NCBI RefSeq assembly: GCF_011683915.1
Contig: NZ_JAAQPH010000002.1
Coordinates: 310,001 to 374,000 of the forward strand
Source: Pelagibius litoralis
GTDB lineage: Bacteria > Pseudomonadota > Alphaproteobacteria > Kiloniellales > Kiloniellaceae
DNA length: 64,000 nucleotides
Direction of reading: 5' to 3'
Made by a program: the position numbers and the translations under genes. Positions 51,542 to 59,524 of this stretch are shown piece by piece; position 1 is the first letter of the stretch; every line of letters starts with the position of its first letter. Below the pieces are notes generated by a model. That model was not told where the DNA came from and made no database searches. It saw nothing but the letters and a program-made list of their open reading frames with translations.

Positions 51542-52528
51542 ATGCCGAGCCATTCAACGTCGAAGAATTTGCGCCTGCTTGCAGGCACCAGCCTCTTGGC
51601 ACTTTCCTTTGCCGCGAGCCCCCTGACGGTATCAATCGATTGGCAGGACGGCCCATTGACGCTGCAGAGCGCAGAGGCGAAGAGCTGCTTCACCGCAGAG
51701 ACCCGCGTACTCATGGCGGACGGAAGCGAGAAGCCGATCTGCGAAATCGTGCCGGGTGATTCGGTTTTGGGTGGCAATGGGCGCATGAACCGGGTCGTCG
51801 CGGTAGAGCGTCCCGGCCTGGGTGAGCGCAAGCTGTTCGCCTTCAATGGTGGCGAAGCCTTCGTGACGGCGGAACATCCTTTTCTGACACCGGCTGGTTG
51901 GAAAGCCATCGATCCGATTGCGACCGCCGATGAAAACCCGACTCTGAAGGTTGCCCGGTTGGCAGTGGGCGACCTGCTCATGGCAGCCTTACCGGCGGGT
52001 GCGGAAAGCCAAGGCAATCTGGCTCTGGTAGCGGAAGTGGTGACGCGGCCTTTACCGTTGGAGCGGATCGAAAGCGTCTCGGCCGATCCCGCCATGCTGG
52101 TCTACAACCTTCTGCTGGATGGTGACCATAGCTACATCGCCAATGGCCTGATCGTGCACAACAAGGGCGGTGAAGGCGGCGAGTCCGGCGGCGGAAATAG
52201 TGGTGGCGGCGAACATGGCGGCGGTGAGAGCGGTGAACACGGCGGTGGTGAGAGCGGTGAACACGGCGGTGGTGAGAGCGGTGAACACGGCGGCGGTGAG
52301 AGCGGCGAACACGGCGGCGGTGAGAGCGGCGAACATGGCGGCGGTGAGAGCGGTGAGCATGGTGAAAGCGGCGAGTCTGCCGAAACCGATGACGATGACG
52401 ATCATCGTGGGCGCGGCCGAGGTCGGGGCCGTGGCGATGACCAGTATTTTGCCGATGGCAATGCTCAGGGCGATGGTGAGTTGTCCTCTGATCAGGAGGC
52501 GGCTGCCATCAACGAAGGCTGGCAGTAA
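51542..52528 (+). CDS. Secreted Hint-domain protein with His-containing repeat tail, paralogue 2
   Basis: A 328-residue paralogue of the protein at 49399. An N-terminal export signal (residues 8-27 hydrophobic) precedes the Hint domain at 49-207, with nucleophile C49 in KSCFTAETRVLMADGS, block B FVTAEHPFLT (T109, H112) and terminal LIVHN (H206, N207). The residues after Asn, KGGEGGESGG, are identical to those of paralogue 1. The tail then has six GGGESGEH repeats, an acidic stretch DDDDDH, an RG-rich patch and ends AAAINEGWQ. The shared C-terminal pattern is [DE]L-x2-D-x-E-A-x2-I-x2-GWQ. The His repeats could bind metal. Function unknown. Confidence 0.88.
   Translation: MPSHSTSKNLRLLAGTSLLALSFAASPLTVSIDWQDGPLTLQSAEAKSCFTAETRVLMADGSEKPICEIVPGDSVLGGNGRMNRVVAVERPGLGERKLFAFNGGEAFVTAEHPFLTPAGWKAIDPIATADENPTLKVARLAVGDLLMAALPAGAESQGNLALVAEVVTRPLPLERIESVSADPAMLVYNLLLDGDHSYIANGLIVHNKGGEGGESGGGNSGGGEHGGGESGEHGGGESGEHGGGESGEHGGGESGEHGGGESGEHGGGESGEHGESGESAETDDDDDHRGRGRGRGRGDDQYFADGNAQGDGELSSDQEAAAINEGWQ
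52217..52360 (+). repeat. 24-bp in-frame tandem repeat, six copies
   Basis: Six consecutive 24-bp units starting at 52217 encode GGGESGEH in the tail of the second Hint protein. The units are nearly identical, differing mainly at third codon positions. There are no spacers, so it is a protein-coding tandem repeat and not a CRISPR. Confidence 0.93.
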
Positions 52529-52574
52529 GCATTTGTGAATATCCTCCGGCCGCTTCCTCTTCGCCAACAGGCGT

Positions 52575-53771
52575 TCAGTCGTCGGGTCGGCGATGGAGAC
52601 GTGCGGTCGGGTTCGGGGGCGATGACGTGGGCAAGGTCCAAGCAAGCCCAAGGCGGGCGTAGTGGGCGGCCCTCAACGGACTCTTGTCCCGCAGTTGTTC
52701 CCTGATGCGCCAAACGAGCCCGCGCGCCAGCCCGCGCGCGATCTGCCGTCCGGTTTCCGACTGCCGGCTGAGCGCCCGGATGCGGTGGGAAATACTTTTA
52801 TCTTGAAGTATCTCGTCGCATCCGTATTTCGACAGCATGGCACGCTTGAGTAGGTTCTTTTCTGTGTTGGAGAGTTTCGCTCCCCCAATGCTGGCCGCGG
52901 CCTCAAAGTCGTTGAGTGCTGGTTCCCACAGTTTCTTCCGCGCCATGATCGCGGCGCGCTGCAGGGTTGCCCGTCTCGTGGCTTCGGGGCCATCGATCCG
53001 TCGGGAGGGCAGAAACTCCGACAGGTCGAGTTCTGCGTAGCAGCGTTGCAGGATTTCTTTGTCGGCTTTTATCCATCTGGCAACGCGCTGATCCGAACTG
53101 AAGCGCCCCGAAGCGGTGCCGCGGTACCCGTCATGCTGGCGCTGAAGAAAGACGATGGTTTCGGTGGCAACCGACCTGGCAACCCGGGCCAGCCGGATCA
53201 GCATGTCGTAATCCTGGGAACGGGGCAGTCCTTCGTTGAAAGGGCCGACCCGGTCGTAAAGCGATCTCCGCACCAGCATGCCGGGTTGATGAACAAAGAA
53301 ATCCTCAAGCGTGGCGGTTAGAAAATCATCCGGCGCAGACTGCCGCCAATAGCCGGTATCGAAGATGTGTCGGCAGCCGGTTTCCGGATCAACCGAGAAG
53401 CGGTTGTAACGGCCATAGGCAAAGCCGGCTTTCCCATCCGTTTTGATTAGGTCCGTCAGCACGGCGAGGGCATCCGGAAGGACGAGGTCGTCATCATCGA
53501 CAATCCAGATCAATGGATGTCTGGCCCTTGCCAGGGCCACGTTCAAGCCCGCGGACTTTCCGCGGTTTGGCATCCTGACGACCTCGACGGCATTCCCGAA
53601 TCGGCGGAGTGTTTCTTCCGTTCCGTCATTGGACCCGTCGTCGACAACGATGATCTGGGCCGGTTGCAACGACTGTGCAAGGATTGCGTTCAAGCACTCC
53701 GTAAGGAAAACGGCTCTATTGAACGTCGGAACGACTGCTGTTGTGGAAAGATCGCCGCTAAATCGCGCCAT
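52575..53771 (-). CDS. Glycosyltransferase family 2
   Basis: A 398-residue cytosolic or membrane-associated glycosyltransferase. The GT2 fold start AVVPTFNRAVFLTECLNAIL, the nucleotide-sugar Asp in IIVVDDGSNDGTEE, and the metal motif DDDD in LIWIVDDDDLVLPDAL are clear; EGLPRSQDYDMLIRLA holds the acceptor-side acid. The C-terminal roughly 150 residues are helical and basic, with no transmembrane segment obvious. It is convergent with the second Hint gene (46-base gap) and divergent from the other glycosyltransferases. Sugar and acceptor are unknown; surface polysaccharide or protein glycosylation are the options. Confidence 0.88.
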   Translation of the reverse strand: MARFSGDLSTTAVVPTFNRAVFLTECLNAILAQSLQPAQIIVVDDGSNDGTEETLRRFGNAVEVVRMPNRGKSAGLNVALARARHPLIWIVDDDDLVLPDALAVLTDLIKTDGKAGFAYGRYNRFSVDPETGCRHIFDTGYWRQSAPDDFLTATLEDFFVHQPGMLVRRSLYDRVGPFNEGLPRSQDYDMLIRLARVARSVATETIVFLQRQHDGYRGTASGRFSSDQRVARWIKADKEILQRCYAELDLSEFLPSRRIDGPEATRRATLQRAAIMARKKLWEPALNDFEAAASIGGAKLSNTEKNLLKRAMLSKYGCDEILQDKSISHRIRALSRQSETGRQIARGLARGLVWRIREQLRDKSPLRAAHYARLGLAWTLPTSSPPNPTARLHRRPDD

Positions 53772-54076
53772 GCCTCATTCAGTACCCGCTGGCCAAGGGA
53801 CTTATACCGGGGCGCAGGATCGCCATATTACCTCACCGATGATTTCAATGTGATGGGCACTCGATTTCAATTCGGGGGTAGCAACCGAAGGTGCCACACC
53901 AACGTATGACTATGCCAAACCGCAGCTACGAAAAAGGCCGTATATATTTGATTATCAACGAAAATATGCTTTTCTGAATCATCTGAAGCGGTCTGATCAA
54001 TACGCCGCGTCCCCATCGGTTTATTCATATAGTCGGACTACCGGTTGTGATCTCTATGTGTCGCGGCGAATGAACA
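53772..54076. other. Gene-free divergent region
   Basis: These 305 bases separate the leftward GT2 gene from the rightward GT4 gene. The part at about 53930-54030 is more A+T-rich than its surroundings (GTATATATTTGATTATC, GAAAATATGCTTTTCTG) and is the likely promoter area. I see no tRNA, terminator or operator in it, and short frames across it lack ribosome-binding sites. Confidence 0.5.
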
Positions 54077-55438
54077 GTGGTGTCGGGCCTGCCGGATGAT
54101 ATTTTGCAGAGCGCCGGTAGCGCTGAACTGTGGGTAGCCGAACAGTGGAAGAGCACGCGCTTGCAAGTGGCATTTTTCACCAATGCATTTCCCATGATGT
54201 CGGAGCCCTTCATTGCGCTGTCGGCAGCGTCGCTTATCGACCGAGGTCACGACGTCGACGTCTACGGTCTGTCAAACGTAACGCCGACAGGTTTTTCTTC
54301 CGCACCCTCCGTTCAGGCGAAGCTGCGGGATCGCTTCCGAAACGCGCAGTGGCCATTGCGCTTCAGCGAACGCATGAAGCAGTTGCCGACAGCGGCGTCT
54401 GACTTGGCAAGGCGGCGGGGGATCGCCTCGCTGCCGATCTGGAAGCCGGGTACCTACCGCCGCAACTGGTCGGACCTCACGGCAGTCTATCAGGCCCGGG
54501 TGATCGCCGAGCCTGGTGAGTACGACATTCTCCATTGTCAGTTCGCGACACTGGCTGAATACGTCGTCAAACACCGGAGAGCGGGAATCCTGAAGGGCCG
54601 GCTTGTGGTCCACTTTCGCGGCTATGACATATCCGAAGTTGTCCAGCGTTTCGGACCAGACGTCTATGACTACCTCTGGAGCGCGGCGGACCGCTTCATC
54701 GCGAACTGCGATCATTTTAAGGAGCGCGCGATCGCCCTGGGCTGTCCCGCCGACAAGATTGATGTCGTTGGTTCAGGCATCGATTTACAGGGCTTTGCCT
54801 ATCAGGAGCCGAGAAGCACCGATGGCGGCCCTGTGCAGTGCCTCACGGTTGGCCGCCTGACTCCCCGAAAAGGTATCCACATCGCGATAGAGGCGCTTCG
54901 CCGTCTGGTCGCGGAAGGCTGCGATATCAATCTCGCTATCGTCGGTGATGGCGAGCAGCGCCGGGAGCTGGAAGAACAGGCAAGCGCCGGCGGACTCGGT
55001 GAGCGCGTGAAATTCCTCGGATCGCGCCCGCACAGTGAGATTCAGACTTTGCTCGAGGCCAGCCATATCTTCATCGCAGCCTCCCTGACCAGCAGTGCAG
55101 GCGGGGTCGACGCGCCGGTGAACACGATCAAGGAAGCCATGGCCGTCGGCGTACCGACCTGCGCAACCGATCATGGCGGTATACCGGAGTTGGTAGAGGA
55201 GGGGAGCACCGGGGTTCTTGCGCGGGAAAACGACCCGGCGAGCCTGGCGGCGGCCCTCCGGCGCTTGCTGGCCCGCGAAGCAAATTGGCCGACCCTATCC
55301 AGGGCCGGTCGTTTACGTGTGGAGCGGGATTACGGAAATGACATCGTTACCGACAAACTCCTGAAGGTCTACGAGATGGCGCTTGCCGATCGGGCAAAGC
55401 CCGAGCGGATGATTTCACCAGTCCGGGCAGCCCAGTAA
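54077..55438 (+). CDS. Glycosyltransferase family 4
   Basis: A glycosyltransferase of the GT-B fold, GT4 family. The N-terminal LQVAFFTNAFPMMSEPFI, the central VVGSGIDLQGF and TVGRLTPRKGIHIAIEAL, and the donor-site AASLTSSAGGVDAPVNTIKE with GIPELVEEG are typical. The start is uncertain. GTG codons at 54077 and 54080 open the frame but lack a good ribosome-binding site, while TTG at 54161 has GGAAGAG upstream and begins right at the first beta-strand (about 425 residues). It heads a three-gene set with a GT2 and a flippase, so the product is probably a surface polysaccharide or a lipid-linked oligosaccharide. Confidence 0.87.
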   Translation: MVSGLPDDILQSAGSAELWVAEQWKSTRLQVAFFTNAFPMMSEPFIALSAASLIDRGHDVDVYGLSNVTPTGFSSAPSVQAKLRDRFRNAQWPLRFSERMKQLPTAASDLARRRGIASLPIWKPGTYRRNWSDLTAVYQARVIAEPGEYDILHCQFATLAEYVVKHRRAGILKGRLVVHFRGYDISEVVQRFGPDVYDYLWSAADRFIANCDHFKERAIALGCPADKIDVVGSGIDLQGFAYQEPRSTDGGPVQCLTVGRLTPRKGIHIAIEALRRLVAEGCDINLAIVGDGEQRRELEEQASAGGLGERVKFLGSRPHSEIQTLLEASHIFIAASLTSSAGGVDAPVNTIKEAMAVGVPTCATDHGGIPELVEEGSTGVLARENDPASLAAALRRLLAREANWPTLSRAGRLRVERDYGNDIVTDKLLKVYEMALADRAKPERMISPVRAAQ

Positions 55439-55469
55439 TTCTACTTCAGCAATCACGAGGTTGCCTGAG

Positions 55470-56531
55470 ATGCCAGACAACATTGAGTTGACAGACAACG
55501 CCGTGAAGCCGGTTATTGAAGCGACCATTGTCGTGACACCGCGTGAGCGCTTTGGGGTTGCGGAAGAATCGCTCTTGAGCATCGTTGGGGACACGGAGGA
55601 GCCTTATCAGCTCATCTACCTCGACGGCGCCAGTCCGGCAAAGACCGCGGCCAAGGTCGCCGCTATCTGCGCAGAACGAGGGTTCCGCTATCTGCGTTAC
55701 GAAGACTATCTGACGCCGAACCAGGCCAGAAACATCGGCCAGCGCCTCGTAGAGACAGACTACGTGGTTTTCGTCGATAACGACGTGATCGTATCCAAAG
55801 GTTGGTTGGCCGCCCTGATCGCCTGTGCGCGGGAGACGGATGCCGACGTCGTTGCGCCTCTTACCTGCCAGCGCCTGCCCCTTCACAGCGAGATCCATCA
55901 GGCCGGCGGCGAGTTCGCAGAAGACCTGAAGGCTTTTTTGAAGAGCAAACCGGAGGAGCGGCGGATTACGGATGTGCATCTGCGTCAGGGCGAGCAGGTG
56001 AGGGATGTCGCGCTTCAAAGGGGGGAAACCCAGTGCTGCGAATTTCACTGCGCGCTGGTTCGCAAGGATGCTTTTGCACGCTTTGGCGCGCTCGACGAGA
56101 ATTTGCTCGCCACCAAAGAGCACATCGATTTCTGCATGACGGTCTGGACCAAGGGCGGCCGCGTTATGTTCGAGCCGACCGCCGTCGTGACCTATCTGTT
56201 CCCAAGCCGGGCGCGGCCCTTGACGAAGGAGGATTGGCCCTACTTTGCGCTCCGCTGGTCGCCTTTATGGCAGCAAAAGAGCCTCGATCATTTTCAGCGC
56301 AAATGGGCATTGTTTGACGATCCGTATTTTGAGAAGCGCAAGGGCATGCTGCACTTCCGCCATTCGGAGGGTATCGCCAGGCCGGTTCTGCGCCGGGTTC
56401 CCCTTCTGCGCAGCAGCTACACGGCCCAGAAGCTGGGTGTCGCTCTGCTGACCCGGCTTATCGATCTCTGGAGCGCGTGGCTGGCGCGCCGGCAACCGAA
56501 CACTTTGCCGGCTACGGCAGAGCGCGGCTGA
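55470..56531 (+). CDS. Glycosyltransferase family 2-like protein
   Basis: A 353-residue GT2-like protein. It begins the Rossmann-like fold at EATIVVTPRERFGVAEESLLS, has a DxD-like pair in YVVFVDNDVIVSKGW, and LATKEHIDFCMTVWTKGG near the acceptor site. The C-terminal part is basic with a possible amphipathic helix. ATG at 55470 is preceded by GAGG at nine bases; TTG at 55461 is less likely. It lies 31 bases after the GT4 gene and 14 before the flippase gene, clearly one operon. Confidence 0.87.
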   Translation: MPDNIELTDNAVKPVIEATIVVTPRERFGVAEESLLSIVGDTEEPYQLIYLDGASPAKTAAKVAAICAERGFRYLRYEDYLTPNQARNIGQRLVETDYVVFVDNDVIVSKGWLAALIACARETDADVVAPLTCQRLPLHSEIHQAGGEFAEDLKAFLKSKPEERRITDVHLRQGEQVRDVALQRGETQCCEFHCALVRKDAFARFGALDENLLATKEHIDFCMTVWTKGGRVMFEPTAVVTYLFPSRARPLTKEDWPYFALRWSPLWQQKSLDHFQRKWALFDDPYFEKRKGMLHFRHSEGIARPVLRRVPLLRSSYTAQKLGVALLTRLIDLWSAWLARRQPNTLPATAERG

Positions 56532-56545
56532 AAGCGGCGGGATCT

Positions 56546-58039
56546 ATGGGACGGGCCCGAAAGCTGATCGGCCAAACGATCTGGGCATCGATGGGTCAGT
56601 TCGTCCAGTTGGTGGTCGGATTGATCGGCTTGATCATTCTCGTCAGGATCCTGGGGCCGGAGACCTATGGCCTCTTTGCGCTTGGCTTGCTGTTCATAAA
56701 CCTTGCGGAAGTTTTCGTCGGCGGGCACGCGGCCGACGGCGTGGTGCAGAAGGAAGACCTCAGCGAGGCGGAGAAAACAGCCACCTATGCCGCGCTCATG
56801 GCCACCGGCGGGCTCTGCGCCTCCATCATCATTGCGTCCGCCGGGCTCGTCGCGGCGGTGTTCGACGCGCCGTCCTTGATCGCCCTTCTGCCTGTCATGG
56901 CGGCGCTGCCTGTTCTGACAGCGGCTGTCAGCGTTCCAAACCAGCTCCTGGTTCGTGATTTACGGTTTGCCGCTTTGGCCAAGGCCTCGGCAACGGCGAG
57001 TCTGCTGGCGGTTTGTGTCGGGATTTTTCTGGCCGTTGCCGGTTATGGGATCTGGAGCCTGCTCTGGATGGAGTTGGCGCGCCGCGCGGCGATGCTGGTC
57101 TTGGTCCACATCGCGACAAAGTGGCTGCCCGGTGCGGCCTTTTCGCGGCGCGACCTTTGGCCGATGCTGCGGTTTGCGGTCCGGCGTATCGAGAACAAGG
57201 GATTGCATTACATCTCGGTGGAGGCGCTGCCGCGCGGTTTCATCGGTTATGTTCTCGGTGCCGAGGCTCTGGGTTACTTTGCCGTGGCCCGCCGTTTTCT
57301 GGGCCAGTTGAACGGGGTTCTCAGCGGGCCGGTCTCGGCCGTCAGCTTCCCGGCAGCCGCAAGGCTGCAGTCCAGCCCGGCGCTCCTGGAACGCCTGATC
57401 GTATCGGTGATCCGCGTTTCCACCTGGACATTCTGGCCCGCCTTGCTGGGGGCCATCGTCATTGCACCGGTTTTGTTTCCGATCATGCTCGGCGAGAACT
57501 GGGGCGCTTCGATCGCGGTGATGCAGATTCTTGCGCTCGCCGCGCTCCGTTCACCCATCGTCGGGTTCTCGACCGCCGTTCTAACCGCCTTCGGCGCCAT
57601 GGGCGACATCAGCCGGGTCCACATCGCCGCGATCGTTATCGGTGCCATCGGCTGCATCATCGGTATTCAGTTCGGCTTGATCGGGATTGCTGCGGCCTTG
57701 GCCTTTCGGCAATGGCTGCTTTGGCCGGTCATCGCATTTTTCGTGAAGAAGCGGACCGGCTTCGCGCCGCTGCGACAGGTCACCATCATGCTGCAGGCCG
57801 CCGTACCGGCGCTTGTGATGGCGGCGGCAGTGCTCTCTCTGCGCCTGGCCCTTGATGGCCTGGTGGCACCGATGATCGAACTCCTGGTTCTCATCGCCAG
57901 CGGCGTCTTCGTCTACCTGCTCGCCTGGTTGGCCTGGAACGGCGCCGCGCGGGCCAGCGCCCTTGAAGCCGTGACGGGATTGCTCCGTGGTGACCGCGAC
58001 GCCGCCACACGCTCCCTGAAGGCCGTCATCGCGCCCTGA
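56546..58039 (+). CDS. Oligosaccharide flippase (Wzx-like, MATE/MOP superfamily)
   Basis: A 497-residue inner-membrane protein with 12-14 hydrophobic segments. The start MGRARKLIGQTIWASMGQFVQLVVG, read in parts, and ILVRILGPETYGLFALGLLFI are the polysaccharide-synthesis (WzxC-type) signature, and LRDLRFAALAKASATASLLA and GYVLGAEALGYFAVARRFLG are further matches. It would flip a lipid-linked sugar unit across the inner membrane. The ATG at 56546 is preferred over the frame opening at 56477, which overlaps the GT2 gene. It is last in the GT4-GT2-flippase operon. No Wzy polymerase is seen nearby. Confidence 0.9.
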   Translation: MGRARKLIGQTIWASMGQFVQLVVGLIGLIILVRILGPETYGLFALGLLFINLAEVFVGGHAADGVVQKEDLSEAEKTATYAALMATGGLCASIIIASAGLVAAVFDAPSLIALLPVMAALPVLTAAVSVPNQLLVRDLRFAALAKASATASLLAVCVGIFLAVAGYGIWSLLWMELARRAAMLVLVHIATKWLPGAAFSRRDLWPMLRFAVRRIENKGLHYISVEALPRGFIGYVLGAEALGYFAVARRFLGQLNGVLSGPVSAVSFPAAARLQSSPALLERLIVSVIRVSTWTFWPALLGAIVIAPVLFPIMLGENWGASIAVMQILALAALRSPIVGFSTAVLTAFGAMGDISRVHIAAIVIGAIGCIIGIQFGLIGIAAALAFRQWLLWPVIAFFVKKRTGFAPLRQVTIMLQAAVPALVMAAAVLSLRLALDGLVAPMIELLVLIASGVFVYLLAWLAWNGAARASALEAVTGLLRGDRDAATRSLKAVIAP

Positions 58040-58075
58040 CCGAGCGGAGGAGGGCGGCTACGCCCGCTTGGTTTG

Positions 58076-58576
58076 TCATAGCTCCAACAGACTTGTAATC
58101 CAGCCTGCCGCGTAGAGGCCGAGGCCGAAAACGCCGTGCGTGACCAGGCTGCGCAAGCGCGCGGCGGCAGGCTGGGGTGTGCGGCTGGCAGCGATGCCGG
58201 CGCCCATGCCCGGCTGCATTATCAGGAAGGGGGCCGCCACGCTGCCGATCCCCACGATCAGCGCCGGGCCGAGCGTCGGGTGACGGGCCCAATCGGGGCC
58301 CCAGATGGCGAGCAACACGGCGGCGAAGACGATGCCGATCAGATAGTGGGCGACCCAGCCAATCAGGCGCTCACCCGGCACCGGTAGCGAGGCGGCGATA
58401 GGATTATGGCGAAAGCGCCCGCGCGTCAGCCAGACGAGCCAGCGGCCCACCAGAGCGTAGTCCAGCGAAGGGCTATCGAACAGCCATGCCCTGGCAGCCG
58501 CCCAGAGATCCATGACCGCCGTCGCGCCGGCCCCGATTAGAAGAGCGTACAGAAGATATTCGATCGCCTCAGGCAT
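58076..58576 (-). CDS. DUF2938 family membrane protein
   Basis: A 166-residue integral membrane protein with four transmembrane helices. The family features GAGATAVMDLWAAARAWLF, LVGRWLVWLTRGRFRHNPI, GWVAHYLIGIVFAAVLL and PFLIMQPGMGAGIAASRTPQP match DUF2938. No function is known to me. Its start overlaps the stop of the methyltransferase gene by eight bases, so both are expressed together, probably under the MerR-type operator upstream. Confidence 0.9.
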   Translation of the reverse strand: MPEAIEYLLYALLIGAGATAVMDLWAAARAWLFDSPSLDYALVGRWLVWLTRGRFRHNPIAASLPVPGERLIGWVAHYLIGIVFAAVLLAIWGPDWARHPTLGPALIVGIGSVAAPFLIMQPGMGAGIAASRTPQPAAARLRSLVTHGVFGLGLYAAGWITSLLEL

Positions 58577-59450
58577 CGCCCTTTCCCTTCGGCATGGTCG
58601 AGCGGGACGGTGCTCTGGCGCCGGCCATCCAGCAGGCTGCGGTAAAGCGGACTTCCGCGCCCTTCACGTAGGGATCAAAGGCTGTGCGGACCGTCTCGAT
58701 GACCTGGGCGCGGGTCCGCTCGTCAGTCTCCTGCAGGATCTGGCCCAGAGGACCGATCCGGGTGAAGTAATGAATCAGGTCCTTTTCGAGGAAGCTGCAG
58801 GCGAGGTCGACGGGTCGGATCTCGATCTCGGCCCAGCCGCTTTGCTGCAAGACGCGGCGGCCAACGGCTTCTTCCGCAAAGGCGAGGGGGCCAGGCGCGC
58901 CCACGCGACGGGCAGGGATATCCGGCAGCAGCGGTGCCGACGCGCGCTCCGGTGTCGTCAGGAACGGATTCTCTTCAGGCCCCCGCCACGCGATGAAGCT
59001 TAGCGCCGCTTTCTCCCGGGCGGCATGCCGCAGGTTCTCAAAGGCCCGGACGGGGTTATCGAAGAACATCACACCAAGGCGCGAGACGATCACGTCAAAC
59101 CCGGCGGGCTCAAAACCGTAGGCCTGTGCGTCGGCGCAGATGAACGCCGCCGGCAGGCCTGCGCGGTCGGCACGGGCCTGCGCGGCTGCGATCATCGGTT
59201 CCGAAACGTCCATACCGACGCAGCGCCCGTGTTCTCCGACCTTTCGCGCAACCGCCAACGTTGTGCTGCCTGTGCCGCAGCCAACGTCCAGAACTCGGTG
59301 TCCGGCAGCGACGGCAGGCGTTTCAAGAAGCAGATCCTCAAGCGGCGCGAACATCTGATCGAGTACGGGCTGTACATCGACCCAGGCACGCCCGGTCATG
59401 CCGTTCCAATGCTCTACCTGCGCGCTGTTGGCCCCATATGGCGTATCCAT
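58569..59450 (-). CDS. Class I SAM-dependent methyltransferase
   Basis: A 293-residue methyltransferase. The SAM-binding motif I is RVLDVGCGTGSTTLAVA (residues about 50-66), motif II CVGMDVSEPMIAAAQARA, then ICADAQAYGF and DVIVSRLGVMFFDNPVRAF. GGGAGG precedes the ATG at 59450; an upstream in-frame codon at 59504 is less suitable. It is divergent from the MerR regulator and has a MerR-type promoter. The substrate is unknown. It is the kind of small-molecule methyltransferase often paired with MerR regulators. Confidence 0.9.
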   Translation of the reverse strand: MDTPYGANSAQVEHWNGMTGRAWVDVQPVLDQMFAPLEDLLLETPAVAAGHRVLDVGCGTGSTTLAVARKVGEHGRCVGMDVSEPMIAAAQARADRAGLPAAFICADAQAYGFEPAGFDVIVSRLGVMFFDNPVRAFENLRHAAREKAALSFIAWRGPEENPFLTTPERASAPLLPDIPARRVGAPGPLAFAEEAVGRRVLQQSGWAEIEIRPVDLACSFLEKDLIHYFTRIGPLGQILQETDERTRAQVIETVRTAFDPYVKGAEVRFTAACWMAGARAPSRSTMPKGKGDA

Positions 59451-59489
59451 GCAACCTCCCTCGGCTTGCTTTTGAAAAGCGATGGCCGC

Positions 59490-59520
59490 AGAGTGCCACT
59501 TCAAGTCGACTTGAGGTCAA
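59490..59520 (-). promoter_or_regulatory. MerR-type promoter/operator for the methyltransferase operon
   Basis: On the minus strand, TTGACC (59520-59515) and CACTCT (59495-59490) are separated by 19 bp, the elongated spacer typical of MerR-activated promoters. The spacer region holds the palindrome CCTCAAGTCGACTTGAAG (59516-59499). This matches the E. coli SoxR box CCTCAAGTTAACTTGAGG at 15 of 18 positions. It lies 8 bases upstream of the merR-like ATG, so the regulator may also affect its own gene. Confidence 0.78.
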
Positions 59521-59524
59521 TAGG

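Noticed and set aside
50125-52360. Regular repeats taken for CRISPR arrays
   Set aside because: The units are contiguous, in frame with the Hint proteins and have no spacers; no cas genes are in the window.
58052-58066. GGGCG/CGCCC hairpin between the flippase and DUF2938 genes
   Set aside because: Only five base pairs and no T run; too weak to call as a terminator between the convergent genes.
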